A stretch of DNA of 64,000 bases from Clytia hemisphaerica (lineage: Eukaryota; Cnidaria; Hydrozoa; Leptothecata; Clytiidae): contig CACVBU010001197.1 in assembly GCA_902728285.1 (NCBI GenBank), positions 319,140 to 383,139 of the forward strand, in the 5' to 3' direction. The position numbers were made by a program, and so were the translations under genes. Of the stretch, positions 23,801-33,445 are shown piece by piece. The notes beneath the pieces were generated by a model, which was given only the letters and a program-made list of their open reading frames with translations, searched no databases and was not told the origin of the DNA. Each line of letters starts with the position of its first letter. Position 1 is the stretch's first letter.

Positions 23801-24517
23801 CGATGCACCTCCTCAAAGAACTCTCTCAGAAACTATTCAAATGAAACCTTTACCAAGGACGAACTCAGAGTCCATTCAACTTAAATCGTTACCATTAGAG
23901 CCAGGAATGGATCACCTAGAAGACGATGTTTATGATATTCCACCATCTGTCAATAGCCTTCAACAACAGGAAGAAATTTACGAGAGCTACCAACCAGTCA
24001 ATAACATCAACCAAAATTATGAACCACAAGCAGCTTTTAACCGATGTCGCGAAAAAGGTACAACCCTCCCGGCTGGATACAATGTCGTGAATAATAACGG
24101 TGGTGCTTATGATGCGATCCCAGAATGCTTTGCAAACAAACCGTTACCATTATCACCAACAGTTCAACAAGAAACAGCTTCAAGTGGTGAGTTGTTTCTT
24201 TTCATATTAATTACGAAAGTTGTGTCCATTCAGTCTGAAACTAGAGCTAGAAAGGAATTTTCAACCTTTTTTGAAAAAACAAAAAAGGAGGCTTTGCACT
24301 TTCTTTGTTCTTGTGTGGCATATTTTTTTTAAATCTGACGATGGATTTTATTTTTATTCTTGCGTTTGTGTTAAAACCGCGCGGGTCAACTGTTTTAAAG
24401 GGGACATAAGTGGCTTAATTTCGGACATGTTTTGTTTCTTTTACAGGTGGGCAAAACGATGGCAAGGCATATTTTGAGCAAAACGGTAAAGTGTTCCAAA
24501 GGTTTACATATCGATGA
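12278..24517 (+). CDS. GAB/Cas-like PH-domain docking adaptor (isoform B)
   Basis: Predicted 783-residue scaffold of tyrosine-kinase signalling at the membrane. Exons: 12278-12644, 21490-21659, 21887-21975, 22214-22356, 22675-24186, 24447-24517. All junctions are GT-AG, phases match, and the total is a multiple of three. The ATG follows an in-frame stop at 12266. A PH domain (residues about 8-177) begins IVKSGNLKKSPP, the GAB/DOS signature, and ends in LYTWMEAL. A loop insert of about 60 residues holds PPPLPARNKRRKSS. The large fifth exon has PLPPRP (SH3 ligand), IYGNL (Grb2-type), 15 YxxP motifs, mostly DDIYDCPP-like (Crk/Nck SH2 ligands), and two YTTM sites (Y552, Y598; PI3K p85 ligands). 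I see no clear pair of SHP2-binding ITIM-like motifs. PH plus substrate motifs favours GAB; the motif density resembles p130Cas, which lacks a PH domain. Confidence 0.85.
13080..13500. repeat. Copy of the 36.2-kb inverted-repeat element, partial
   Basis: 'catattgagattttagtg', 'ttcggtggcttctaggctat', 'cctgagatcctaagg', 'gttaaaactcagagtta', 'gggaaatcccctttg' and 'gattgtagtcga' follow the same order as 34190-34385 and the reverse complement of 36173-36535. It lies in the large adaptor intron and is non-coding. Confidence 0.55.
13797..14000 (+). repeat. TTCACGCA-reiterated repeat, copy 1
   Basis: About ten degenerate 'ttcacgca' units occur at irregular spacing, followed by a conserved end 'atgcaaaccgctgggg'. 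The same architecture is seen at 47450-47705 (plus) and 59808-59935 (minus). The 80-codon open frame here is a by-product of the stop-poor repeat. Confidence 0.65.
14647..15398. mobile_element. TTAA-flanked non-autonomous DNA element, GGTGGTAGTCTACC ends
   Basis: Ends AGGTGGTAGTCTACCG and CGGTAGACTACCACCT are inverted repeats, each abutted by TTAA (14643-14646 and 15399-15402), as in piggyBac-like insertions. The 752-bp interior has T-rich segments and no transposase. It lies immediately left of the 4.5-kb transposon. Confidence 0.7.
15432..15553. mobile_element. 122-bp hairpin MITE inside the transposon's left terminal repeat
   Basis: attgcaatgtcttc at 15432-15445 is the exact complement of gaagacattgcaat at 15540-15553. 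Inner pairs include ggacc/ggtcc, agctgattggttg/caaccaatcagct and aagtgacg/cgtcactt. Removing it rejoins a left repeat that matches the intact right end, so it inserted after the transposon. Confidence 0.7.
15735..16272. repeat. Left subterminal 13-bp repeats (four copies)
   Basis: CTGTCGGATGGAC occurs at 15735-15747 (plus). Its complement GTCCATCCGACAG or the variant GTCCGTCCGACAG occurs at 15902-15914, 16072-16084 and 16260-16272. Mixed orientation near one end of a DNA transposon is typical of transposase-binding arrays. Confidence 0.75.
16461..16680. repeat. Tandem duplication of a 114-bp unit rich in ACATTCGATC motifs
   Basis: Two nearly identical units start at 16461 and 16575. Each holds acattcgatcaatcgaatgc, a second acattcgatc, and inverted tcgaatgt partners, so each can fold. 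The array ends about 85 bp before the transposase ATG and may be promoter or operator-like sequence. Confidence 0.6.
16766..19107 (+). pseudogene. DDE-like transposase, two exons, one-base frameshift near the 3' end
   Basis: Exon 1 (16766-17923) encodes a lysine-rich N-terminus starting MGRPKSNKSK, a basic coiled coil, a Cys cluster (CLCEVCENTC), and an acidic Asp/Glu/Ser stretch. The donor is CAG|GTAATT, the acceptor tttttag at 18188, phase 0. Exon 2 carries a likely catalytic core: HVDYSE (D407), WSDGMGAQFRS (D492) and HFNEAHHGKGPMDGIGG (E522 or D531). The frame stops at 18792, but the next frame continues open to 19107. That tail ends in a Cys/His finger (CAKC, CPSC, WFHESC) resembling a PHD-type finger. 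An extra A in the A4 run at 18771-18774 explains the break, either a real mutation or a read error. The family seems known from animal genomes, but I cannot name its superfamily. Confidence 0.75.
19173..19903. repeat. Right subterminal 13-bp repeats (at least five copies)
   Basis: CTGTCGGATGGAC is at 19173-19185 and 19360-19372 on the plus strand. Inverted or variant copies lie at 19514-19525, 19527-19539 (ttccttccgacag), about 19726-19737 and 19891-19903. They mirror the left array, bracket the transposase gene and support the element's limits. Confidence 0.75.
20381..20663 (+). mobile_element. Modular MITE, CTGTCTCACAG family, best-preserved copy
   Basis: The ends ACACCCCTGTCTCACAG and CTGTGACACAGGGGTGT are near-perfect inverted repeats. 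The interior again reiterates 'gtggggataaaaa', 'aatggggatag', 'gtggggttgaaatc', 'gtggggctgaaatt' and 'gtggggctgggg'. It lies between the 4.5-kb transposon and the third adaptor exon. A broken piece of the same family is at about 21060-21190. Confidence 0.8.
20761..20973. repeat. 53-bp perfect inverted repeat with poly(A) loop, flanked by 12-bp direct repeats
   Basis: The arms 20804-20856 and 20909-20961 are exact reverse complements over 53 bp and enclose about 32 further As plus 'tcgactctattttcttgttg'. AGACTTGCAAAG occurs at 20761-20772 and again at 20962-20973, directly after the right arm. Structure and identity suggest a recent event. Confidence 0.75.
22066..22198. mobile_element. MITE fragment, GTTCTTATAAGAAC-type family, in adaptor intron
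   Basis: 'aatactcaaaaaatggcg', 'aaaataagaacatgttaag', 'aaaactcaaaaaaagtt' and 'ggatgttctaaaat' match the right half of the copies at 32883-33146 and 58440-58662. The fragment ends about 15 nt before the exon at 22214. Confidence 0.55.
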
Positions 24518-24962
24518 TCACTTTCAAAGCAGTTTGTTTTAATCTGGAAGAAGATGGTTGAAAAGCTACGAATGGAAGCAGTTGACGTATTTTTATGTCG
24601 ATTAACATTCTGTCTCAATGGTTAACTTGAAATACGAAGCCCAAGCCTTGCGTTAGGGTTCATTGTAAATCAATCGATTTCAGACAATTTATAATTACAA
24701 TGGAAGACTTGTGAAATGGACATGATCCGACTCTTCCCTTACTTTATAAAAACAATTACAAAAACTTTAGAGGGAAAATGTTTGGAGTAAACTTTTTTAA
24801 TGATGTGTAAAATTTGCTGGTTCAAATTTTAAAGTTTTATAATTATAGGCGATGATATCGTTATAAAATTTTCATTCATTCTTTTGTTATTTAAAGGTTT
24901 TATAAATATTTTTGACAAATTTTGATCCATTTTTTGTATGAGCAAGTATATGTAAATATCAG

Positions 24963-24968
24963 AATAAA
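24963..24968 (+). other. Probable poly(A) signal of the adaptor gene
   Basis: AATAAA lies 446 nt after the adaptor stop codon, in AT-rich 3' untranslated sequence. Confidence 0.4.
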
Positions 24969-25003
24969 TTTTCAGCCGAAAAGGACACTAATATTGTTTG
25001 AAC

Positions 25004-26345
25004 CCCCCGGGGGGGGGGAGTAAGGTTGGTAAAAATCGGGTATATGTAGACTGAATTTCCGATACCCGGTCCTTAGAGAGACTAAATTTTTGCAGAAAGT
25101 TACCCCTCCCCTCCTAGAGAGACAAAATCGGGAAAAAGGGACCCTTTCATATATGGTAATTCTTATTTTAGCAGTAAAAAGGGCTTTACTAGGGCTAAAC
25201 TAGTATGTTAATTTTAATAATGTCAGAGGGCGGGAACATAAAGGCAGAGGGCATTTGCTAAAATAGGAGCTGCGTAGGAGAACGAGCAAAAGTTGGTGAA
25301 AGCCTGCTGATTAACAGCCCTCGCCGCCGATAAAATTTCTTTTCTTCTCATGCAAACCTAACTCCTACGCTCACATTTCCCGGGTAATGCCGTTCCATTT
25401 CGACTGGCGTGCCAGTCTATTTACTAGGAAGAAAATGCGTTGGGGGTGTTAAGGATTTTAAAGATCAAAAGTGCTGTCATTCGTCAAAAACCCTTGGAGG
25501 GCTTTTGATTATTCTTGGAGTCTTATAATTCACCAACTTGGTTACCCATAATGCTCTAAAACATGCGGTAACACACAGTCTTCAAGATACCTAAAGTTTT
25601 ATACACAATTACAGCTAGATGTATTTAACCTGATAACAACTGGTCATAATTTTCTTACGCGCATGGTAAACCTCTGTAGGTGCTTGAAAATTAACCATCT
25701 GAAGAAAATAGTCTTCCCGCGGCAAAGTCTACAACAAAAATCTTGTTATGTGCTAGAAAGTCAACAACTAAATTTTCCTGATATTGCGCCCTTTTTTCAA
25801 ACACAATCATACATTCATTTTGACTTGCGATTTTGAGATAGCATACTCGTCAGATTGTTATGTTTTCATCCATCCCTTTAGAGCTTCAGCGTGGTAGGCA
25901 GAAAACAATCACAATCTGATCCCAGGTTAGATGCATTTGAGCCTCCTTTTACAAGTAACAAGGGCCTTCAGTGTTTCTTGTTTGATCATTGAGAATCCCA
26001 CATGAACTCTGGAAGAAAGGTACTAGGTTTGTGAGGTAACGCGTAGACCATAGTTCAAAAATCTACCTATTCGACCCTTTGAGGGACTGAATTTCAAAAG
26101 TTGTGCCTCTCTTTGACGTTATTACAGCCGTTTGAGAGACTTTTTCCACTTATTTTCAGCTAAAATGTTCAAACTTTAATCCGAATGACGAGAATTTATG
26201 ACCCTTGACAGAGTCAATTTTTGTTATTTCGTAATTTTAGGACCCTTACAATTTTTGTATCCTTTTGAGAGACTTTCGAAAGTGTAAAAAAGGGACCCTT
26301 ATTTCCCGACACATATTTTGCCTAAGTAACCTCTCCCCCGGGCAT
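25004..26345. repeat. CCCCCGGGG-bounded region with 'gaccctttgagagac' modules
   Basis: The left border has a CCCCCCGGGGGG tract followed by 'tccttagagagact', 'cctcctagagagac' and 'aaaagggacccttt'. The right border has 'ccctttgagggact', 'gtttgagagact', 'cttttgagagact' and 'aaaagggaccctta' before CTCCCCCGGG. This looks like one element with inverted, module-built ends and an unrelated middle of about 0.9 kb. A shorter relative lies at 26620-26885. No coding frame recognised. Confidence 0.45.
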
Positions 26346-26619
26346 GAATCAAGTACATATAGTTAACTTGCAGAGAAATCTTTTACCAAAATAGTGGTCT
26401 TAACTCTCAAATATTTTGCGTAACGCCTGGAAATTAAAAAAACTAAAGGAATTAAAATATAAAAAAGTAGTGAAATTTTTTAAAAAATGTTGGGAATAAA
26501 TTAGAAAAAAAGCTATTTACAATACATCTTTGTAGAGTTATTTAAAATAAAGACCTACATACATTTTAGAAGCGAGTCCAAAAAGAAAGCTTTCAATAAT
26601 CACGTGATATATACAACCC

Positions 26620-26885
26620 GGGACGGGTAATAGGGTTGGAGAATGTCGAGTATTTGCGGTCCGAAAACGGACCCTTAGAGAGACAATATCGAAAAAAAAG
26701 CGACCCTCTCGAAAAATTTCCCATCTCAAAATATATCTTATTAATTTTCATGGTTTTAATAACCCTAAAATACTCACAAATGGGGAGATTCCGACCCTTA
26801 GATAGATTATTTAGACTTTTTTTATTCTTGTCTGATTTTTTTAGAGAGACTTAGTGTACCGAACCTTACCGTTTGTCTATACCAA
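26620..26885. repeat. Short relative of the 'ccttagagagac' element
   Basis: Starts 'caacccgggacgggtaatag', then 'acggacccttagagagacaa', 'gcgaccctctcg', 'ccgacccttagatagatt' and 'ttagagagactta'. It shows the same reiterated module as the 25.0-26.3 kb region. Confidence 0.45.
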
Positions 26886-27008
26886 GCAACTATTTTTGCC
26901 TTTTTACCCCCTCGGATAAACAAAAGAAATATACCGGTCGGTGTACGTGTAGATTATATTACATGGATGAAAAGATTAGAACTTTTTAAACAACCATTTG
27001 TTTGTTGA

Positions 27009-27014
27009 TTTATT
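27009..27014 (-). other. Probable poly(A) signal of the potassium channel gene
   Basis: TTTATT on the plus strand (AATAAA on the minus strand) lies about 118 nt downstream of the channel stop codon. Confidence 0.4.
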
Positions 27015-27131
27015 CATATAAAATTGTTCTTTTGAAAAAATCCGTGTAGACTTTTAGTCCACTCTGTTAATTTTACCATTATTGTATATTCTTTCTTACT
27101 GGAAAAGACTGAGAGAAGTTACATGTATAAG

Positions 27132-28470
27132 TTAATAATCTTCCTCCATATTTTCAATGAGCTCATCGTCATTATTGGCTTTATAAATATTATTAAACTG
27201 AACAGTCTTCTTATCGCCCCAATTATCATAAATGACACCTAAAAGCAGAGCTCCAATTAATATAAAGCCTGTCACAAGCCAGCACAATAAAAATACAGCT
27301 AGCCCTGCATCCCTAGCTTCTTTACCATATTTGATCTCGATATGTTGGCCATATTGGATGACGTCACCAAAACCAACGGTTGTCAATGACATCAAAGAAT
27401 ACCATAATGCAGCATGATAATCGAATCCTTCCATGGCAGCAATAGCTGCTGACGTAAGCATGACGTAAGTTAACAATATGGCGCATATGATAGGTTTGTA
27501 AATCAGATCAACGCGATATCCGCGGCAACATTTTCGTAACACGTCTTTGACCAGCCGGATGACAATTTGTGATCCAGACACGATCATGATGAAGAAAAGA
27601 GGAATCCCAATGATAGCGATTAAAGCTACGAAAGCTTTTGCTCCAATTGTTATCGGTGTAACATGTCCCCAACCTTAATTTAAATGATACAATAATTTCT
27701 TGATGAAACAACCGTTGGACGACAGTAGTTACTTGGATAACAGTAGTAAAATCGTGTAAGGTAATTTTTAACAAAAAACGCAAAAGACATTTCCCAACAA
27801 GTTTGGCAAGTAGAGTTTCAACCTCAACCTTAAAGTCACTTAGTCAATTTTTTTGTTTTTTTTTCTCTTTTTGGCTGAAAACTGCTAATTCTAAGGTGCA
27901 TAGGGGCGCCGAAATTTGTAATCAGAGGCGCTTTGTCTTTCGGCGCCCATAAAAAAAATCAGCCATTTAGTTGCCCTCCCTGCCACCACGCTACTGGTGC
28001 CACCTGGTGTGAAGGACCAAAATTAAGAACATTATCTTACCAACTGTTGTCAGAACTGATAATACCAAGATGTAAGATTCCAAATAAGTTGTTTGACGAT
28101 ACAAATTATCATAATAGTAATGATTAGGTACGGTTGTGTTTTCTTTGTAGTATATCCTCTTATGAAGCTCTTGAACAAATTCTTTCATTTTCTCCGCGCC
28201 TATACCATGTTCCTCAACAAATTCCTTGATGACTGGAAAACCTGTCGTATTTAAGAAGTGTTCAGTCTCACGAGCTCGGTCAGTCTCGATCGCATCCAAG
28301 TTGTGATCATTTATTGTATTGTTTTCATATTTTTCAAAAGCATTTCTCTCGATGGCGTATATGATACCAGCGGCGCCCAATAGGCAAACAACGAAGAATA
28401 AGAATTGGCGCCCGAAACGGAAGGCTAACGATTTGTATGAACGGGTTTCAAAGTCACTGGCAATCACCAT
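27132..28470 (-). CDS. Two-pore-domain potassium (K2P) channel
   Basis: Two exons, 28470-28041 and 27673-27132, with donor GTAAG, an AG acceptor and phase 1, give a complete 323-residue protein. That is within the short end of the K2P range. The topology is canonical: M1 (about 23-40), an extracellular cap helix region with three N-glycosylation sequons (NNT, NTT, NTT), P1, M2, a basic linker (RKCCRGYR), M3, P2, M4 and an acidic C-terminus. The second filter TTVGFGD (242-247) is standard. The first filter, assembled across the intron, reads T-V-G-W-G (142-146), where family members normally have TxGYG or GFG. The Trp codon is unambiguous in the sequence. Expected to act as a dimeric background K+ channel; the Trp may change selectivity. 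The intron carries a hAT-like fragment. Confidence 0.9.
27840..28005 (-). mobile_element. hAT-like MITE fragment inside the K2P intron
   Basis: 'ttttctctttttggctgaaa', 'ggggcgccgaaa', 'gaggcgctttgtctttcggc' and 'ccctgccaccacgctactg' match the right half of the complete element at 62912-63194. The CACGCTACTG end is intact; the left end is missing. Confidence 0.55.
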
Positions 28471-28777
28471 GTTTATTTATCTTTACCTTGACGAAAAGCA
28501 GAGACAATCACCATAAATATTGTGGATACAAAGTCCATTAAAGAACCGTGAGATCGGGTAAACTGCATCAGTGGAGGCTAATATGCATAGCCCTCAAATG
28601 AATGACCTGGCTGGTCATTAAAATAAAAAGTTAGATTAAAAACAAAAATGGTGAAGTAGAGCTGCAAGCGAAGCTGCGTAGTTCATTTGTTGTGAAATTT
28701 TGCTGCTTTGATTGGTCAGTCCTTTAATGGCTATGCAAGTTTCCCTCTACTGATGCAAGTTACCCGACTTCACGGTA
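28471..28777. promoter_or_regulatory. Upstream region of the K2P channel gene
   Basis: The 307 bp upstream of the K2P ATG hold no recognised element or coding frame. The promoter is expected here, but no specific motif was identified. Confidence 0.25.
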
Positions 28778-29312
28778 CAGTAGAGTCTCCATGACTCGAG
28801 CACGCAGGGGGAAACATAAATTTGTTCGAGTTAAGGAAATTTCGAACTACCGGGTGCACCACAAAAAAGATTCTCTCTTTATAGTGAACTTTCCTGAGAT
28901 CTAAAATTTTTGAAAGAACGAATCCTTTTCATCGTAAAGAAGAAAGATTAACTTAGATTTTGATGGGTCATTTATTAAATTTGGTTTATTAGATCAAAAG
29001 GTTGGTTTTCACGTTTTCGAGCACTTTCTGAAAGTAACTTTTTTATTCAATCGAGCATAACTTTTGGTCTAATAAATCAAATTCAATAAATGACCTATCA
29101 AAATTTAAGTTCATCATTCTTCTTTCCAATGAAAAAAGGAATGGTTCTTTTAAAATTTTCAGACTTCGAGAAAATTAACTTTAAAGAGAGAATTTTTTTG
29201 TGGCGCACCCAGTATAAGGTTTATAAGGCATTGTTAACATAAGGGACAATTTACTTGTTCGAGTTAAGGGGACATTCCAGTTATAGAAGTTTGGGTTAAA
29301 GAGATTCCACTG
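28778..29312. mobile_element. pogo/Tigger-like MITE with TA target duplication
   Basis: The termini CAGTAGAGTCTCCATGACTC and GTTAAAGAGATTCCACTG are inverted and flanked by TA on both sides, the tc1/mariner/pogo signature. The middle folds back on itself ('ttggtttattagatcaaaag' near 28980 against 'cttttggtctaataaatcaa' near 29070). No transposase. The copy at 10090-10251 shares the ends. Confidence 0.7.
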
Positions 29313-29573
29313 TATAACAAAGGAATGACAAAGGAAGTACCACCCTGCTATAAGTCTATAATTTGGTACAAGAGTATACGAGAGAAAAGAATCGAGGTGC
29401 TTTGAGTGCAAATCGAAATGGAAATTGGATGTTTTTTCCCTTTACATACAGTAATCTACAGCTAAAAACAATTCAATCATAAATATCTATATATAATCAG
29501 TTAATACGAGAATCTGAGATATTTTGCCTGTAGATTCTCTCAAGAACACCTCTGAGCAAAAACTTTTTCCATA

Positions 29574-30825
29574 CAGTATATGGCCCCCAAAACGGAGGCG
29601 GCCCCCAAAACGGAGGTTTTCATTAAAATTAAGATTCTGACTTGTAGATTTATCAGAATTAAACGATTTTTGTTTATTTTGAAAGAATGATGGTTATACT
29701 AAAAAATGAGCATGTTTTTGTTGGTTTGAGACAGGTTCAAAATAACATATTTGCGTCTAAAGGAAATATTTTAACACCAAAATTAGACAAAAATTGCATA
29801 TAACTCACTCTAGCTCCTTGGATATTGAAAATAAGTTATGAAAACGGGGTATAGGAAACTTTCTACACCTAATGCGGTTCAGAAAATGCAAATACATCTG
29901 TGACTTTAGAGGCTGGGTAAAAGATATAGCATCTTGAAGGTCAACCAGTATTTTGGAGCCCTAGAATCAGCATTGACAAAACCGAAAATTCTAAATATGA
30001 GAAAAAGCAAAAAGTCTTGGAATTCTATTCCTATCATCTTGAGTTAGTAGTTTATAACAAAAAATTAACATTATATATAAATTTTTTCGTTGAATCAGCA
30101 AAAACGGCAAATTCTGTCATTTTTTTGCAAAATATAGGAGAAAAATATCTTTAAAGCTTAATATTTTCACAGTTTCAGTTATGCTTTTTTTCTAAAAATT
30201 TTCACAGCTTATTCCATACATGAATGGAACTATTTTCAAAAGAGATTTGTTTTCAAAAACTTGATTAAGACGTTGTTAAATCAAAATTGTCATTTTGAAA
30301 ATTTCTAAATTTTCAGTTTGGACTTTGCAATATCGAAAATCTTGAAATATTTCATAAAAATCATAAATTTTACATCCATCGGGTCGTAAATTTAAGGAAA
30401 AACACAAATATGTTCATAGTTTTCCCCCCTATTACAACTGGGCTTAATAATTTGATTTTAACTACACCTCCGTTTTGGGGGCCCCAAACCTGCATTTTGA
30501 CAACCAGGGGTATACTGTAAAAATTTTATCAAATAAATTTATGCCCAAAACCCTTTAAATCATATTTCAAAACTATGGTCAAAATTTTGTGTTCATATCT
30601 TATATTTAATTTCAAACCACCGTTTTGGGGGCCATTAGAAAAAAGCTACCTATCTTTAAGCGATTGAAAAATATTATTGAAATTGAAAATGTTGAAAAAG
30701 AACTTCCAGGAAATAAAGTAGAGATGTTAAAGGTTTTCATGCAGCAAAAATTTTTGTAAAATCTTTTTTCCTCTAGATTTGAGAGAAATTTCAAATTTGA
30801 TCGCCGTTTTGGGGGCCACATACTG
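29574..30825. mobile_element. 1.25-kb TA-flanked element with reiterated GGCCCCCAAAACGG
   Basis: The termini CAGTATATGGCCCCCAAAAC and its inverted form at 30800-30825 are flanked by TA. The 17-bp module GGCCCCCAAAACGGAGG appears twice at the left (29581, 29599). It appears inverted at about 30471, 30621 and 30802, so it is both terminal and internal. The interior is AT-rich and without long open frames. Confidence 0.7.
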
Positions 30826-30983
30826 TAATTCTTTTCCTAAGTCGATCATATCCAAGTTATAAGATTTTTACTTTTAGCAAGAAAACAACAGAATTTTGTC
30901 TTAAGAACTCTGTAAAAAGATTATTAAGAGTAATAAAGATTTGATATTGTCATATTTCAATTTTGGATAAAACTTGGACAAAA

Positions 30984-31289
30984 ACATCCCCTTCTCACAG
31001 ACCCACTGGGAACCCTTCCCGCTGGAAAGATTGTCCAAAATATCGTCCCCGGTGGAAAATTATCCTCCAATTTTTATCCCCACTGAAGATAATCGAAAAA
31101 ATCAATCCTCACTACAAGATACAATGCTTTTTTTTTCTAATCCACACTGAATTTTCTGACTTGAAAACAAAAGAATTGAAATCCCCAGCCATAAGAATAA
31201 AGGAATATCAATCCCTATCGAATTTCAGTCCGATGTCTTTATCCCAACTGGCTGAAAAAGTCCTATCGGGTCTGTGAGAAGGGGGTGTA
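30984..31289 (-). mobile_element. Modular MITE, divergent CTGTCTCACAG subfamily (reverse orientation)
   Basis: It starts 'acatccccttctcacagacc' and ends 'gggtctgtgagaagggggtg', inverted termini related to the 20381 family. Interior modules 'tccccactgaagata', 'tcctcactacaag' and 'tccacactgaattt' are complements of the 'gtggggat' unit. Its closest relative in the window is the opposite-orientation degenerate copy at 57326-57612. Confidence 0.65.
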
Positions 31290-31647
31290 CAAAAAGATAT
31301 GGAGGTTTCGCTCAGAACCAAAAAAGGAACCTACATACAAAGTATCTCAAACCATTTGACCATATGTTACATTTACCAAAGCATCAAAGCTAACAAAATA
31401 ACTAAAAAAAAAAATCAACGTTACAGTACAGTCAAATTAGTTCAATCTACATTTCATCTACGTACAACAACAAATTTTAACATCTAATCAAGAGTTATAT
31501 ACTTTTGTTGTTGTTAAACACTACATAAAGTGGAATAAGAGAAGGTTGCTAATCAAGTAGTTCTATAGGTCACTGTTTGCTATCATTATGGAGAAAAATA
31601 ACTAAATCTCTGTGTATGAAGAGAAAACAGTGATTTTCCTTGGAGAG
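31290..31647. other. Gene-free interval
   Basis: AT-rich, with A-runs near 31408. Nothing coding or repetitive was recognised. Confidence 0.3.
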
Positions 31648-32004
31648 TACACGCTTTTTTTATAAGAATACACTTTATAAGGATGTCCATGTCATGATGA
31701 AAATGGCCAAAAAATCAAGAATAAGCTAAGAATATCACCATCATGGAATTTTGCTACTCAAGCTAAGAATGCCATTTTTAGAGCGTTTTCAATTATAAAT
31801 TGTCTATTACCCCCAAGTAAGGCTCACTCCTTTCACAAAAATGCCATTTCATGCTTGAGACGTATGTACTAAATGCTAAATTTAGTCTGAATTCGGATCC
31901 TAACCTAAGAATGCTGTAAGAATATTTTAGGATGATTTTCCCAAAACAGTTAAGAATATCTATGATGAAATAGATTTACACCATTCTTATAAAAAAAGCG
32001 TGTA
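31648..32004. mobile_element. Non-autonomous element, TATAAGAATG-end family, complete copy
   Basis: acacgctttttttataagaa at the left and its complement ttcttataaaaaaagcgtgt at the right give terminal repeats of at least 20 bp. The interior repeats 'ctaagaat' motifs. Related to 115-535 and to 49853-50240. Confidence 0.7.
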
Positions 32005-32316
32005 TATAATAAACACTCATAATAATGTCACTGAATGAGTTAAAAAATGATTAAGGAAGCTTAAACCTCTTAAAGAATTTAAATGCAATTCGAAGCTTTT
32101 ACAGAAAAGTCGATTAAAATATGCATTAATTTAGATAAAGAAAGGATTCTTAAGTCCCAGAACTTTATAGCAGCATCAAGGTATCACGAATAACAAGGTT
32201 TCAAAAAAAAAGTTATATCAATGTCAAAACGGCAAAAATAAAGTACAACAATTAAACCATAACCTCTCAAATTTCATCGTGAAATCAAAGAGTATCGAGC
32301 CTTCATGACAGACGAA

Positions 32317-32667
32317 TACACGTTTTTTTTTTTATTAGAACACCTAAAATTTGGCTGAGCCTGGATGTGCTTATTTTTTTAGCAATTTTCAGCCTAAAAT
32401 GTTCTTTAATGCGTTCTTAATTTTTCGGACTACTTTAAACCGACAACATCATGCAAAATAAAGAGCACTTAAAGTTGGTAAAATTTGGACAATATTTGAC
32501 TCTCGATTTTTTGGTTAAAACTGCTTGAAAAGAGGAAAAAATTGTAGTTTCTTGTCATTCTTTTCCAAACTGAGACTGGGCATGTTCTTACTATGTTCTT
32601 AATTTTTCGACGAATTTCAGCCTAAATGTTCTTATAAACTGGGTTCTAATAAAGAAAAAAACGTGTA
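32317..32667. mobile_element. MITE, TACACGTTTTTATAAGAAC family, copy 1
   Basis: The left end 'tacacgttttttttttttat' with 'tagaac' and the right end 'gttctaataaagaaaaaaac' with 'gtgta' are inverted. Interior 'cagcctaaaatgttcttt' and 'gcgttcttaatttttcgg' are family blocks. Confidence 0.65.
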
Positions 32668-32882
32668 AGTTTGGCCAAAGACGACAACACTCTCCCTGAT
32701 TTTTTTAAATTTTAATTTCTATTATAAATCTTTGATTACAATTTTAATGAAAAAATACTAGATTTAGCTGTACTCATCCAAGTGCAGTGTTAATACTGTT
32801 TCTCACTTATAAATTGATTTATACAGTATGGCTTCATCCAAGATCCTGAATAATTGTCGTATTTGTATCAAGTATACGAATA

Positions 32883-33146
32883 TACACGTTTCTTTCTATA
32901 AGAACAAACTATATAAAAACATAAGGCTTCGATGGCCAAAATGGTAAGAACAAGTAAAGAACATTTTAAGGCTTTGTGTACTCTTGACTCAAAAACACCC
33001 TATTTCTTAGGAAAATGATAAAAAATATTCACAAAATGGTCAAAATAAGGACATATGTTAAGACCATTTTTAGGGTGAAAACTCAAAAAGTTAAAAACAT
33101 CCGAATGCTTTAAAAATTTTAGATGTTCTTATAAAAAAAACATGTA
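32883..33146. mobile_element. MITE, TACACGTTTTTATAAGAAC family, copy 2
   Basis: 'tacacgtttctttctataag' and 'ttcttataaaaaaaacatgt' are inverted ends. 'cataaggcttcgatggccaa' and 'aaaactcaaaaagtt' are shared with the copies at 58440-58662 and 60225-60475. Confidence 0.7.
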
Positions 33147-33445
33147 CGACATATTAGCTGAATGCTAGCTTGAACAAAATCAGGATATCTCGTCACAGCG
33201 CATGTACGTACGTACGCTATGATTGATGTTCACGGTACAGTGTCGATGGATCATGATTTTAATTCACATGATCATTTGATGTTTGATCTGGCGGCCAGGT
33301 GAAAATAACCAAAAGGTTGTGTTGATTTCTGTTATAATTCCTCATTACCGTAGAAAGAAACGCAATGCACCTTTACCTATAGCATCATAATGTATGTCAT
33401 CGCATTCAAATCTGTGAGCATCATCTGTGCCGCCCAAGAGAACGT

